Assembly: GCA_015057325.1 (NCBI GenBank)
Contig: SVEQ01000008.1
Location: forward strand, 91,406-155,405
Reading direction: 5' to 3'
Origin: Lachnospiraceae bacterium
Lineage (GTDB): Bacteria; Bacillota; Clostridia; Lachnospirales; Lachnospiraceae
Length of the DNA stretch: 64,000 bases
Made by a program: the position numbers and the translations under genes. Below the pieces are notes generated by a model. That model was not told the DNA's origin and ran no database searches. It worked only from the letters and a program-made list of their open reading frames with translations. This document shows positions 52,838-62,382 of this stretch, one piece after another; position 1 is the stretch's first letter; every line of letters starts with the position of its first letter.

Positions 52838-52866
52838 ATAATACCACCCTCACGACATAATGTCAA
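52838..52866 (-). promoter_or_regulatory. Promoter of the membrane protein-XRE operon
   Basis: Minus strand: TTGACA (52861-52866), 17 bp, TATTAT (52838-52843) with extended -10 TGG; an overlapping TATAAT at 52835-52840 would have a 20-bp spacer. The leader of about 116 nt down to 52716 contains possible stems (for example AACAT/ATGTT near 52805), but no riboswitch that I can identify. Confidence 0.65.
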
Positions 52867-52901
52867 GTATATTTTACATATTTTATAATATTTTTTTCAT
52901 T

Positions 52902-52927
52902 TAGCATTTTACAATGGCAAAATGCTA
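52902..52927. repeat. Inverted repeat after the unknown membrane protein gene
   Basis: TAGCATTTT-ACAATGGC-AAAATGCTA, perfect 9-bp arms, 14 bp after the stop at 52942. There is no T-run on either strand, so it is either a weak terminator or a protein site about 35 bp upstream of the XRE-operon promoter. Confidence 0.5.
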
Positions 52928-52941
52928 GGATTTACGCACTT

Positions 52942-54012
52942 TTAATATGGTGTATATTGCTTAAGTGCATGATCCTGACAACGAATTTCAATAACCTTCC
53001 AGTCCTTATCAAACACAACAACCATGCAGGCGGAGACAGTTGAATTGGTTTCTACGTCCTCACAATATAACTCGGAAGAAACCGAAACCGTTTGTGTTTT
53101 TTCATCACATTCTATTACCTGGTGCGACATTTCAACATGCCTTGTCGGTATATACCGTTTCGTAAAACTAATGTAGTTCTCTTTCCCTTGATTCAAAACT
53201 TCTTTCGTTATCGTGCTTACTCCGACACCGTTCACATCATCGGAATAATCTTCTCCATCTTGAACCATCATTTCAACAACTAACGAATACGTATATGCTT
53301 CCCAGTATAATTGTTCTTCCGGGGTATCATACATTGCCTTTGAAAACAGGTCGCTCTCCTTAAGACTTGAAAGCACATGATTTCTGTAAGCTTCATTTCT
53401 TGCAAGCTGTTGTTTATGGTTGTGCTTTTTCACACTCTCCACGCCGTAGGATATTGAAAAGCCTATAGCCAACACTAATACAACCACCACCAGCACTACA
53501 TTGATAAAATCATTTAACTTAACAAGCCATGCATCTTCCTTGCCGGCTGCAATCCTTTTATTTCTAATAACACGAACAACATTAAAGAAAATACAACCTA
53601 TGGCACTTAAAACCGCAGTAAAAATGAACCCTATAAACGCACCAAGCGCATCAAGACCGGGAAACATCCCGCCCTCATAGACATACAAACTATCAAAGAA
53701 TAATACTTTGATTATACTTATGACAAACGGAATCCAAAAAAAATAAGCCTGATAAATAATTATAGTGGTTTTATCCTCCCTATTATTACGAAGCCTAAAC
53801 CACAAAAAAAGTCCGACAACGACAACAACCACGCATCCTATTATTCCGGCACGGTCAGAAAGTGGAAAAAGAATCATCCTGTTGCAGTCCAAAAAATAAG
53901 CAAGCGCTATGACTATTACACACCACGCAGCGTTAACGCATGTACCGAAAAGCGAGATTTTGCGCAGCATCATTATTAAGTTCTTAAGAAAACCCTCTTT
54001 TGTATTATCCAA
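52942..54012 (-). CDS. Membrane protein of unknown function with extracytoplasmic C-terminal domain
   Basis: 356 aa. Five hydrophobic segments (about 15-40, 45-72, 83-108, 120-152, 168-192) are followed by about 160 hydrophilic residues without further helices. That part (LYWEAYTYSLVVEMMVQDG, YISFTKRYIPTRHVEM, VSACMVVVFDKDWKVIEIR) has an alpha-plus-beta course like an NTF2/DUF-type small-ligand domain. I do not recognise the family. It lies 34 bp after the CDF transporter and is probably co-transcribed with it. Confidence 0.65.
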   Translation of the reverse strand: MDNTKEGFLKNLIMMLRKISLFGTCVNAAWCVIVIALAYFLDCNRMILFPLSDRAGIIGCVVVVVVGLFLWFRLRNNREDKTTIIIYQAYFFWIPFVISIIKVLFFDSLYVYEGGMFPGLDALGAFIGFIFTAVLSAIGCIFFNVVRVIRNKRIAAGKEDAWLVKLNDFINVVLVVVVLVLAIGFSISYGVESVKKHNHKQQLARNEAYRNHVLSSLKESDLFSKAMYDTPEEQLYWEAYTYSLVVEMMVQDGEDYSDDVNGVGVSTITKEVLNQGKENYISFTKRYIPTRHVEMSHQVIECDEKTQTVSVSSELYCEDVETNSTVSACMVVVFDKDWKVIEIRCQDHALKQYTPY

Positions 54013-54046
54013 CTGCTATCCCCCAACAATACTTTAATTATCTGCG

Positions 54047-54967
54047 TTACTTCTTCCCCGGCACATCATATTTATATCCTGCAGGATTCATATGTATCAT
54101 AACATGCTTAATATCAGGATAAGAGCTTTCAATCTTGTTATGAAGCTTCTCTGCGATATCATGCGCCTCTGAAAGCTTCATGTTTCCATCAGCATTTATC
54201 TCAATCTCCACATAGATTTTCTCGCCAAATTTTCTTGTTCTCAAAAGGTCAAGACCAATTGTCTGCCCAACCTCATCACCAAACTTAATGACAAAGTCCT
54301 TAAGTTCATTTTCAAAATCCTCATCACAGGAGGTGTCCAACATTTTCTCAATAGCATCCTTGAAAATGCTGATTGCAACGAAAATAATAACGATGCAAAT
54401 AACAACTCCGGCAATCTGATCAAGTATCGGAAATCCGTGTCTTGCCCCAATTATACCAACAAGCGCACCAACCGAAGACATTGCATCCGAACGATGATGC
54501 CATGCATCTGCCTTAAACGCACCGGACTTAAGTTTCTTGGCATAGTACATCGTGTACCAGAACATTGCTTCCTTAACTACAATTGAAACTACCGCCGCAA
54601 CAATCGGTAAAATGCCGGGAAGCTCCATTTGTTTGTAGCTTCCGCTAACGATTGCGCGCATGCAGTTAATGCCAATTCCCGCGCCTGTCACAAACAAAAT
54701 AAGCGCAAGAATAATTGACGCCACGCACTCCATTCTCTCATGCCCATATGGGTGTTTTCCGTCTGCTTTTTTCTTTGAAATAATGACACCAATGTAGGCA
54801 ATAAATGTTGCAAACACGTCCGACAATGTATGAACCGCATCGGAAAGCATTGCCGAAGAATGCCCGATAATTCCGGCTATTAATTTAAATACCGCAAGAA
54901 AAATGTTGCCAACAATTCCCGCTGCCGCCATTTTGTTGGTAGCTCTTTTAATCAGTTCCTCTGTCAT
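54047..54967 (-). CDS. Cation diffusion facilitator (CDF) family transporter
   Basis: 306 aa with six membrane helices (to about 200) and a cytoplasmic C-terminal ferredoxin-like domain (about 210-295). Metal-site positions are visible in AMLSDAVHTLSDV (helix 2) and DAWHHRSDAMSSV (helix 5), and HPYGHERMEC marks the TM2-3 loop. CDF proteins expel Zn2+, Mn2+ or Fe2+ in exchange for protons. The HHRSD arrangement does not settle which metal. It may balance the zinc-type importer at 32718-34284, although the two are far apart. Confidence 0.95.
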   Translation of the reverse strand: MTEELIKRATNKMAAAGIVGNIFLAVFKLIAGIIGHSSAMLSDAVHTLSDVFATFIAYIGVIISKKKADGKHPYGHERMECVASIILALILFVTGAGIGINCMRAIVSGSYKQMELPGILPIVAAVVSIVVKEAMFWYTMYYAKKLKSGAFKADAWHHRSDAMSSVGALVGIIGARHGFPILDQIAGVVICIVIIFVAISIFKDAIEKMLDTSCDEDFENELKDFVIKFGDEVGQTIGLDLLRTRKFGEKIYVEIEINADGNMKLSEAHDIAEKLHNKIESSYPDIKHVMIHMNPAGYKYDVPGKK

Positions 54968-55047
54968 ACAAATACCCCCAATATTTGTAATTTAAGTATA
55001 TTTAATTATCCGCCTTTTCATTACCTTTTGCAACCTGTTTTTGTACT

Positions 55048-55076
55048 TGTTATTTTACATGCGTTCATTTATTATA
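55048..55076 (+). promoter_or_regulatory. Promoter of the secreted lysine-rich protein
   Basis: TTGTTA (55048-55053), 17 bp, TATTAT (55071-55076). The leader to the ATG at 55116 is about 33 nt and contains AAAGGACG. Confidence 0.5.
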
Positions 55077-55115
55077 TAGTTATCAATTACGACTTCACGA
55101 AAGGACGAATGTATT

Positions 55116-55784
55116 ATGAAGAAGACTATTATGTACCTGTCACTTGCAATCTGCATGCTTGCGGTAGCCTTTAGTGTATCAACCGTTACTGTAAATGCTG
55201 CATCAAACACGAAGCTTATGACCAATTACCTCAAGGCTTACAAAAACAAAAAATACAAAAAAGCAAAATCTTACCTTAACAAAATGAAGAAATCCGACAA
55301 GGATACATCGCTTAAGAAAATGTCAAAGAAACAGAAAAAAGCATATTTGAAAGTCGTTAAGAAATACAGTAAGAATCTTAATATCATGTACGGTGATTAT
55401 TTGTGGGGATACTACCTTGCAGACCTTAACAAGGATAAGAAAGCAGAGTTGCTTATACAGTACGGAAGCTGCGAAGCAGATGTAAGAACCTATGTATACA
55501 CCTTCAAAAAAGGCAAGGCAAAGAAGGTTGCCATGACATACTCAGGACATACCGGTTATGTTGCTTATCCCGGTAAGGGAGTAGTCCAGGTATGGGGACA
55601 CATGGGTTGTTGCGGAGTATCAGTTCTTACCATGAAAGGCAACAAACTCTCTTCCAAAAATTACGGTGGTCAGGATATAAATAAGTCCGGTGATGATTAT
55701 ATTTTACCAAGCAATTATTTGTACTCTCACATCAAATATGATGCCCATTACAATCGTTCTTTAGATTTATCAGACTTGAAATAA
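55116..55784 (+). CDS. Secreted lysine-rich protein with FG-GAP-like segment
   Basis: 222 aa. A signal peptide (about 1-28, cleaved near VNAAS), then a very Lys-rich helical stretch (about 35-90), then GYYLADLNKDKKAELLIQYGS, a Ca-binding-like DLNKDKKAEL loop as in VCBS/FG-GAP proteins, and a C-terminal beta region with WGHMGCCGVS. No catalytic motif is evident. It is one of very few plus-strand genes here and a single-gene unit with its own promoter and terminator. It may attach to the wall by charge. Function unknown. Confidence 0.75.
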   Translation: MKKTIMYLSLAICMLAVAFSVSTVTVNAASNTKLMTNYLKAYKNKKYKKAKSYLNKMKKSDKDTSLKKMSKKQKKAYLKVVKKYSKNLNIMYGDYLWGYYLADLNKDKKAELLIQYGSCEADVRTYVYTFKKGKAKKVAMTYSGHTGYVAYPGKGVVQVWGHMGCCGVSVLTMKGNKLSSKNYGGQDINKSGDDYILPSNYLYSHIKYDAHYNRSLDLSDLK

Positions 55785-55786
55785 TC

Positions 55787-55827
55787 AAAAAAACTCTCTT
55801 GTCCGTTTCCGAACAAGAGAGTTTTTT
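55787..55827. terminator. Bidirectional terminator
   Basis: ACTCTCTTGT/ACAAGAGAGT stem with a 10-nt loop, flanked by A6 and T6, so it ends the secreted-protein gene on plus and the anti-sigma gene on minus. Confidence 0.9.
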
Positions 55828-55830
55828 GAT

Positions 55831-57000
55831 TTACTTTTCAGAATTAGGTTCTTTTCCAAGCTCATATCCTAAATCTATATCTCTGACTACTTCCACGCTG
55901 GCAAGATTCTCATCAGCCAAATCCCATAAAATATCTACAGATGCGTCGCCGTAGTTGAATATATATCTAATCTGTCTTATATCATCGCCTTCTGAATAAT
56001 CCTGGTATGCTTCTATTTTTTTAACAGAGTCCGGTTCCTGTGGCAATCCGAACTTCTCCTGAAGCTGTTTGTAAACCTTCTCTTTATCATTTTCAGCCTT
56101 CTTAAGAGCCTCTTCCTTTGTGTAGCTCTTAAGTGCTGCCCAATGCTCTCTGCCTCGAACTGCAACAAATCTGAAATCAAGCTTATGCATTCCAAAACCT
56201 ACAACATAATCTGTACTGTTTGGAGTTGCTCCTTGCTGCTCAAAGTACACTGTATAACAGTCATGAGTAAGTCCAACACTTGGGTCAGACTCCGATGGCT
56301 TGAAGGCTTCCACGCGTACACTCCACTCATCACCAAGATCTTTTCCAAGGAGTTTTACAAGATATTTACGGCTTAGTTTTATGATGTCTTCTTCGGTAGA
56401 TGTCTCTACATCCACATAAGGATCTTCAAATGCTTCCAAAGGTTCAACCTTTTCTGCTTCCTTCTCAATGACGTAGTCCTTCTTTGCTGAGTAGTCAATG
56501 AACATCAAGAGCTGGTCATCTGACATTTCTGCATCCGGAAGGTGTAATAAATTATCCTCCTCCACGTAGCAAACTGATTTGCCATCCCAGTCACTTAAAG
56601 CCTTTACTCGTTGAACTTCCTGCTCAGGGAAAAGATTCTCACCATAATACTTTCTCTCAAGCTCGGCAAGTCTTAACGACTCATCATTGGTAAGCTCTCT
56701 GCTCCAAGAACCGGATATAGTTACTGAAGAGTCATTATTAATATCCTCTACATATCCCTTAACTTCCTCCTGAGGCATACTCTCCATACGCTTCATTACA
56801 CTTTTATAATATGCTGTTGCACCTACTCCGGTACCGCCTACAAGTGCTGCAACAAGTAATGCCGTAAGAACACCTGCGTGCCTAAAACGCACATCTGCTG
56901 TTCTCTTTCCCTTTTTGCAATTCTCAAATAATTCAGTTTTCATCTCATCCGAGATTTCTATATTATTAAAAAGTCCTTTGTTAAAATTATAATTGTTCAC
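55831..57000 (-). CDS. Probable membrane anti-sigma factor
   Basis: 389 aa from GTG at 57000, chosen because AAGGAGGG stands in front; a frame to 57054 would reach 68 bp into the sigma gene without a ribosome site. Residues 1-45 are cytoplasmic (NNYNFNKGLFNNIEISDEMKTELFENC), one helix lies at about 50-72 (LTALLVAALVGGTGVGATAYY), and about 315 residues are outside, with Glu-rich segments and PepSY-like YEKEKVYKQLQEKF/Y-rich repeats. It overlaps the sigma gene by 14 bp, the standard arrangement of ECF sigma and anti-sigma. No zinc-binding HxxxCxxC motif is seen, so it is not a ZAS-type anti-sigma. Confidence 0.75.
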   Translation of the reverse strand: MNNYNFNKGLFNNIEISDEMKTELFENCKKGKRTADVRFRHAGVLTALLVAALVGGTGVGATAYYKSVMKRMESMPQEEVKGYVEDINNDSSVTISGSWSRELTNDESLRLAELERKYYGENLFPEQEVQRVKALSDWDGKSVCYVEEDNLLHLPDAEMSDDQLLMFIDYSAKKDYVIEKEAEKVEPLEAFEDPYVDVETSTEEDIIKLSRKYLVKLLGKDLGDEWSVRVEAFKPSESDPSVGLTHDCYTVYFEQQGATPNSTDYVVGFGMHKLDFRFVAVRGREHWAALKSYTKEEALKKAENDKEKVYKQLQEKFGLPQEPDSVKKIEAYQDYSEGDDIRQIRYIFNYGDASVDILWDLADENLASVEVVRDIDLGYELGKEPNSEK

Positions 57001-57505
57001 AGACAATCCCTCCTTCAAATGCTTTGCCAAGATGTGCAAGACACTCTCTTGCACGTTGTAATCTCTTCTTCACGGCTCCTTCAGATATGCGAAGAATCTC
57101 CGCCGTCTCTTTTACGGAATATCCCTCTATATAATAGAGGATAACCACACTTTTGAGTTTGTAGTTCAAATTCCATATAAGTCTGAGTTTTTCTCGGTCT
57201 TCAACATTCATTCCGTTTGTGATTTCAAACCGGTCCTCCACCTCTTCAAGAGGGACTCCGGCATGTTTTTTATGAAATCTGAGGAATTCTTTACATTTAT
57301 TCTGTGAAACCTTTATTAACCAGGCTTTCTTATGCTCCTCGGATTTGAAATCCGGCTTCTTGGTCATATAGGTTATAAATGTCTCCTGCAAAACGTCATT
57401 TGTATCCTGTTCATTTTTAAGAATCATGAAACATATTTTGTAGAGAGCATTACTATATTTCTCTATGACCTCTTTCAGATCTTTATTCCGTTCTTCTTGA
57501 TTCAT
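56987..57505 (-). CDS. ECF-family RNA polymerase sigma factor
   Basis: 172 aa from the ATG at 57505 (GGAGG in front). Sigma-2 region (about 15-80): ALYKICFMILKNEQDTNDVLQETFITYM and AWLIKVSQNKCKEFLR; sigma-4 region (about 105-160): YKLKSVVILYYIEGYSVKETAEILRISEGAVKKRLQRARE. Like other ECF factors it lacks regions 1 and 3. It is followed by its likely anti-sigma with overlapping ends, so the pair is translationally coupled. Regulon unknown. Confidence 0.95.
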   Translation of the reverse strand: MNQEERNKDLKEVIEKYSNALYKICFMILKNEQDTNDVLQETFITYMTKKPDFKSEEHKKAWLIKVSQNKCKEFLRFHKKHAGVPLEEVEDRFEITNGMNVEDREKLRLIWNLNYKLKSVVILYYIEGYSVKETAEILRISEGAVKKRLQRARECLAHLGKAFEGGIVCEQL

Positions 57506-57619
57506 TGTTTTTTCCTCCGAAACCATTTTAATTGTTTTCGTTGTTATCGGTGAAAAAGCTCGTTCGCGAATGGCCTTTCACTTTAAATATGAACAAGACT
57601 ACAAAAAGGTGACATTTTT

Positions 57620-60600
57620 TTATTTAACTACAGCCTTTACTCCAATATTCTTCTTTGTAAAGAACTTCTTATATTTCTTAATGTATTTCTTATTTTCTTT
57701 CTTTGAACCTACTTTAACTTTAACAATAAGCTTCTTAACTTTAAGTCCCTTAAATGCATTCTTAACAGACTGCTTTGTAAGCTTCTTTGACTTAATTGTT
57801 ATTGTCTTTACGTTAGAACCCTTAAACGCCTCTGGTGCAAGTGTTGTTACATTCTTTCCTATTGTTACTGTTGTAGCAGAACTGTTTTTAAGAGCTTCGG
57901 CTGATACTTCTGTAACCTCATACTTCTTACCATCAACAGTTACAGTATCAGGTATAGTAACGCTCTTTGCTTTTGTGTTAGCAACGGCAGTAAACGTAAC
58001 CGTATTAGTTTTTGATGTAGCATCTGATGTTACTTCAAACGTACCCTTCTTTTCAACGGTTACTTCTTTAACTGCTATATTCTCAACATCTTTAGATTGC
58101 TTTTCCGTTTTAGTCTCACGACTTATTTCTTCACCACACTGGTCACATACTACAACCTCAACATAAGAGCCATCTTTCAAACAGGTCGCAGCAACTACAT
58201 TTTCTTTCACTATTTTCTTAGCCGGATGTGTACATGCTTTTCTTGTTAATGTAACTTCAACCTTCTTACACTGTGTCTCATAATAGTCCTTATCTTCTCC
58301 TACATATATCGCTGTTGCAGTAATAGGCGTTCCTATAGTAAGTTCTTTATTCATGTCTGTATCAGCCCAACTCCATCCAGCCGGTAATAATACGTCACCG
58401 ACTTTCTTATTCGTGTAAACCACATCATCCTTTGTAGCCTTTGGAGCGTTTGCAATGCTTGTTCCCAGAGCAATTTTCACACCATCATTATTAACAGAAG
58501 CAGTTGCAATATCATTATGGTTTCCATCCCCGACAACCTTGTACCATACATAGTAGGTTCCGGCGTTGGTGCCTGTGGGAATAGCTGTACTCCAGCCGGC
58601 TGTCGGAGCTGTGGTTTCGTCCGAACCGAGAGCATACTGCATAGTCCCGCCGGTGACCAAGCCCGCTGTGATAAGTGCCTGTGCGGAGCCGGTATAGCTC
58701 AGGTCGGTCTTTGCTGTGGGAGCAGTGATATTCTCATTCGGAATATCTACCTTCGCTATGGCAAAGCTCTGTGTAAGTCCTGAAGTCGGCAACTTATAAT
58801 TGCTGTTGGAAAGAGCTGTTGCCGTTGCTGTATAGTTTTCCCCGGAATTGGTCTTACCGCCGGTTACGGTAACGGTACAGACATCACCGTTAAACATATT
58901 AGTAACGGTCGCCGTGGGCTTTTTCTCTGTCCCATCATAGGTAAAAGAATCACCTTCCCAGCTTAGTTCCGCTTCAAACGGGTTGATCGTCAATGTTTTT
59001 TCAACAGTGCCCGCGTAATCTCCCATACCGCTAATAACCGCTGTATAGTTTCCCGCGTTTTTCGGTGTCACAGTCTGACCGTTCTGTTTGAAAACAACGG
59101 TGTAATTTGTATCTTGTACAAGTGTTTCGTTTCCGATCTTTACGGTGACATCGGTCTGATTTTGACCGTTATAGGTCAAAGGCTCCACCGAGATTGCGGA
59201 AGGCAGTATATTACAGATCTTCGCACTGACAGTCACATTCAAGGCAGGCATTGTAAAGCTGTTGTTTGTTACTGTCACATCATTATCCGATGTATCCTTC
59301 ACGATAAACGTTCCGAACGTCTTTCCCTCTGGAGGAGTGCCGTTGTAGGAAAGGGTGACTGTGGAACACTCTGTGAAATATGACTTCCCACCATAGGTAA
59401 TAGCGGAATCTGCTGCGGTGATATTTTCTCCTAAATCAGCAGTAAATACCGGCTGAACTCCTCCGTCAATGTCAGAGGATGCAGCATTGTAATAACCAAT
59501 GCCATGCCCAGAAGTCACGGAGCTGCCGTTTATTTTGCATCCATGATAATAATTGCCGGTATGATTTGCACCGTTTCCGTTTCCGTTGCCGACGACCGCG
59601 CCGACATGGCCGGCGCCTCCGGTTTTTCCAAGATTCGTATCCAGTACAAAACATCCCGTGATGGTTCCTATATTGAATCCCGCAACGGCGCCAATCATAT
59701 TTCCTTCATTGCCGGGCTGTTCAAACGTGCAGTTTTTAACTGTCAAGGAGCTGACCGTTCCATGATTACCCACACGCCCGAAGATCCCGTATGGTTGATC
59801 AATTTCGTTTTGGGTCACTGCGGTTACACCGCTGATGGTATGGTTATTCCCATTGAAGGAACCGTTAAAGTATACGTCACTATAGACGATTGTACCATAT
59901 CCGACAGGAGTATAAGTCTTACCGCTGTAATCAAGGTCTTTTTCCAACCTGAAATATACGCCTTCACAGTCATAGCCGTTATTTACCAGTGATGCAAGCG
60001 CATTCATGCCGTCTGTATCGGAGATCGTATAGGGAGATTCCGCCGTTCCGCTGCCTTCCCATGAAGTGATGTCAACTGCCGTGAAACTGACGATCTCATC
60101 ATTGGCTTGTTTCGTATAGGATGTGCCGACCTTTTTGTACTCTGGATGGGAGCCGTCCGGGTATGAGACCGTAAAACCTGTGGCGATATAGCCCGGTCTG
60201 TTATAATCAAACGCCACACCACTCCCGGGCTCATAATATACCTTGCCATCTTCCCCCGTCATGCTTCTGCCTGACGACAGCGTGACCGTGATATAATCAG
60301 CATCATCCCCGACGGGAGTGAGGGTATATCCGACAAATGCCGGAACGATCTCCTTCCCTGCGAGAGCCGTCTTTTGTGCATCACTTAAGAGCGTACCTCG
60401 TGAATACAGAGTTCCGTCGCCCACAAAGGGTTGCATTACAAAAACACTTCCCTCGAAGCTGTCCGACAACACACGGTCATTATCATTAGAAATGCCAATT
60501 TTAATTCCTTCATTTTTTGTATGATCTGTAAATCTTCCGCTGGCAGAAAACCCTCCGGCGCCGCCGTGCGCCTCGATATCGCCTCCATATAATTTAATCA

Positions 60601-61615
60601 GCCCTGTGCCGCCGCCGTAACTCTCGATTGGAACCGCTCTGATCCCATAACCGGTTTCGCCGCCCGTCGCTCTCAGTTTCCCGCCGGAAACATCACAATT
60701 CTTGCAGTATATCGCATCCCCCGCCGTATTGCTGACCGTGACTTCTCCCGAATAAAAATATGCATTACCGGTGCCCATATTGATCCCGCCGGTTACGGTC
60801 ATATCACAGCCGGTATTGATCAAACCCCCGTTCAGAATGCTGACGCCGTTTTGAACGGTCAACTTTCCCAGATCTCCGGTTCCGTTCCGCCTGTAGATAG
60901 ATAGTTTCGGGCTGCTTCCTCCACCCGTGACGCTTCCGTTGACCGTTATTGTCTTTTCGTTGGCTATAATGAGGTCGACTGTTCCAGTTATCGCAATAGT
61001 TCCGGCATAGGTTATATTATCATTCGCCACATACCAGCCTTCACTTAAGGTAGTTTCATTTCCCGTAAGGGCAATCGGCAATGCACTCCTTACATTACCG
61101 GAGTCATCAATGTATTCACAGCCTGTCATTTCCGGACCGTCATAGGTTACGGTAAATGTGTAAGTTTTGTCTGCATACCCTTCCTGACTATCATGGTAAT
61201 TTAGTGTGATAGTCTGTGTTCCGGTAAAGGAACTGTGAAGCAGGATTGTCTCATAGTAGGTTGCATTCCACCGAGGATCATACTCCTGCTGAACTGATAA
61301 AACACCTGCATTGCTAACCGTAACATCAACATAACGGGTATCCGTAATTTCTGAACTGTCGTATTCTGTATCTGCAGCATTAACCAAAGCCCAGATTACA
61401 TCATCATAAAAATCTATGTTGCTTTCATCATAGACAGAATGTGTTTTATCCCCATAGGTAAAAGTGAGCTTGTACTGGTATGCCGGTTCATCCGCCCTTG
61501 CCTCCATAGTCACTCCCGGCAGTGGCAACACTCCCATAACCATAACAAATACAAGCATCATCATTGATATTCCCGTCATTGCCATTTTCTTAACAATATT
61601 CTTACATTTATCCAT
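57620..61615 (-). CDS. Large mosaic secreted surface protein (GLUG/MBG-type with LRR C-terminus)
   Basis: 1331 aa from the ATG at 61615 (AAGGAG in front). Signal peptide (about 1-40, ending MEARA), a beta-rich N-terminal domain (to about 165), a right-handed beta-helix-like stretch of Gly/Thr repeats (about 170-420), a GLUG-like region (about 500-690: YGIFGRVGNHGTVSSLTVKN, IGAVAGFNIGTITG), MBG/YDG-type Ig repeats (about 740-1060: LTYNGQNQ, FTYDGTEKKP), a CxxC-bearing segment, and an LRR_5 plus Lys-rich C-terminus. The region from about 58540 to 61100 is clearly richer in GC (codons with C/G third bases) than its flanks, so the gene is a mosaic and the middle looks acquired. It is 85 bp downstream of the TetR gene. 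Likely an adhesin. Confidence 0.9.
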   Translation of the reverse strand: MDKCKNIVKKMAMTGISMMMLVFVMVMGVLPLPGVTMEARADEPAYQYKLTFTYGDKTHSVYDESNIDFYDDVIWALVNAADTEYDSSEITDTRYVDVTVSNAGVLSVQQEYDPRWNATYYETILLHSSFTGTQTITLNYHDSQEGYADKTYTFTVTYDGPEMTGCEYIDDSGNVRSALPIALTGNETTLSEGWYVANDNITYAGTIAITGTVDLIIANEKTITVNGSVTGGGSSPKLSIYRRNGTGDLGKLTVQNGVSILNGGLINTGCDMTVTGGINMGTGNAYFYSGEVTVSNTAGDAIYCKNCDVSGGKLRATGGETGYGIRAVPIESYGGGTGLIKLYGGDIEAHGGAGGFSASGRFTDHTKNEGIKIGISNDNDRVLSDSFEGSVFVMQPFVGDGTLYSRGTLLSDAQKTALAGKEIVPAFVGYTLTPVGDDADYITVTLSSGRSMTGEDGKVYYEPGSGVAFDYNRPGYIATGFTVSYPDGSHPEYKKVGTSYTKQANDEIVSFTAVDITSWEGSGTAESPYTISDTDGMNALASLVNNGYDCEGVYFRLEKDLDYSGKTYTPVGYGTIVYSDVYFNGSFNGNNHTISGVTAVTQNEIDQPYGIFGRVGNHGTVSSLTVKNCTFEQPGNEGNMIGAVAGFNIGTITGCFVLDTNLGKTGGAGHVGAVVGNGNGNGANHTGNYYHGCKINGSSVTSGHGIGYYNAASSDIDGGVQPVFTADLGENITAADSAITYGGKSYFTECSTVTLSYNGTPPEGKTFGTFIVKDTSDNDVTVTNNSFTMPALNVTVSAKICNILPSAISVEPLTYNGQNQTDVTVKIGNETLVQDTNYTVVFKQNGQTVTPKNAGNYTAVISGMGDYAGTVEKTLTINPFEAELSWEGDSFTYDGTEKKPTATVTNMFNGDVCTVTVTGGKTNSGENYTATATALSNSNYKLPTSGLTQSFAIAKVDIPNENITAPTAKTDLSYTGSAQALITAGLVTGGTMQYALGSDETTAPTAGWSTAIPTGTNAGTYYVWYKVVGDGNHNDIATASVNNDGVKIALGTSIANAPKATKDDVVYTNKKVGDVLLPAGWSWADTDMNKELTIGTPITATAIYVGEDKDYYETQCKKVEVTLTRKACTHPAKKIVKENVVAATCLKDGSYVEVVVCDQCGEEISRETKTEKQSKDVENIAVKEVTVEKKGTFEVTSDATSKTNTVTFTAVANTKAKSVTIPDTVTVDGKKYEVTEVSAEALKNSSATTVTIGKNVTTLAPEAFKGSNVKTITIKSKKLTKQSVKNAFKGLKVKKLIVKVKVGSKKENKKYIKKYKKFFTKKNIGVKAVVK
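57621..57976. repeat. 356-bp direct repeat, copy 1
   Basis: Encodes the C-terminal 118 residues of the mosaic surface protein. It aligns without gaps to 62544-62899 (offset 4923), with about eight mismatches, several of them silent. Confidence 0.95.
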
Positions 61616-61700
61616 AATCATTCTCCTTATAAACTGCGTTATATTCCTAATCAATTCCAATAAAAATGTTTTTTCTTAATAACAATAATTCTTCATCAAC

Positions 61701-62345
61701 TCAAGTCTTATACATAATCAATAGTGCCTGCTTCATTTTCTCTAATTCCCTCTCATCATCAAATCCCTTTTCTGGAATATACACAAGCCCGACTGCATAT
61801 CTTGTTACCGCCGCAAGCATTAAGTGGAGCGTGATCGAGAACATTTCCTCCTCCGGCTCGTCCGTCCTAATTGTGTTATCTTCTTTTGCTTTCGAGTATA
61901 TAATATGAAAACGCTCTTTCAATATATCTATTATTCCTTGATAGGGCTGCAAATCTTTTTCATCAACATTTTCTGATTGAATATATACGTTAAAGAACTG
62001 ATTAAACCGTAGCAGGTCTTTATTGCTTCTATACAATACAATAAATGATTCCAGATAGAACTCAAATATATCTGCCGATGTCATCCCTTCAAAGTTGACA
62101 CTCGGTCTTCGCTTCTGATTTTCTTCACTGAACTGTTTCCATTTATGCGTAGCAACAGCAACCACAAGCTTTGGCTTGGTATTGTAATACCGATACAATG
62201 TCATCGTGCCGTAGCCACATTCTCTTGCTATCTCCTGCATTGATACATCTTCTATATTCTTTGACACAAACAGTTCATAACTTTTTTCCAATAAGGCATT
62301 GCGCGTTGCCGCAGTCTTTTCCGGATTCTTCTTTCTTCCTGCCAT
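61701..62345 (-). CDS. TetR-family transcriptional regulator
   Basis: 214 aa from the ATG at 62345 (GAGGGAGTG in front). The N-terminal HTH (about 15-60) reads ATRNALLEKSYELFVSKNIEDVSMQEIARECGYGTMTLYRYYNTKPKLV in outline; the rest is helical ligand-binding domain. Two 17-bp palindromes lie just upstream, one covering its own -10, so it represses itself. The surface-protein gene starts 85 bp downstream in the same direction without a terminator between, so both are likely under this control. Ligand unknown. Confidence 0.93.
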   Translation of the reverse strand: MAGRKKNPEKTAATRNALLEKSYELFVSKNIEDVSMQEIARECGYGTMTLYRYYNTKPKLVVAVATHKWKQFSEENQKRRPSVNFEGMTSADIFEFYLESFIVLYRSNKDLLRFNQFFNVYIQSENVDEKDLQPYQGIIDILKERFHIIYSKAKEDNTIRTDEPEEEMFSITLHLMLAAVTRYAVGLVYIPEKGFDDERELEKMKQALLIMYKT

Positions 62346-62382
62346 CTTCACACTCCCTCTAATTACCTTATAAAACAAATAG

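Noticed and set aside
57550..57581. Hairpin GTGAAAG/CTTTTTCAC as terminator of the mosaic surface gene
   Set aside because: Bulged stem without a T-run on the minus strand; it lies in the leader of the sigma gene and cannot be called with confidence.
57570..58166. Plus-strand hydrophobic frame, repeated at 62535-62921
   Set aside because: Both are complements of the duplicated Lys-rich C-terminal module; the apparent conservation is due to the 356-bp DNA repeat.
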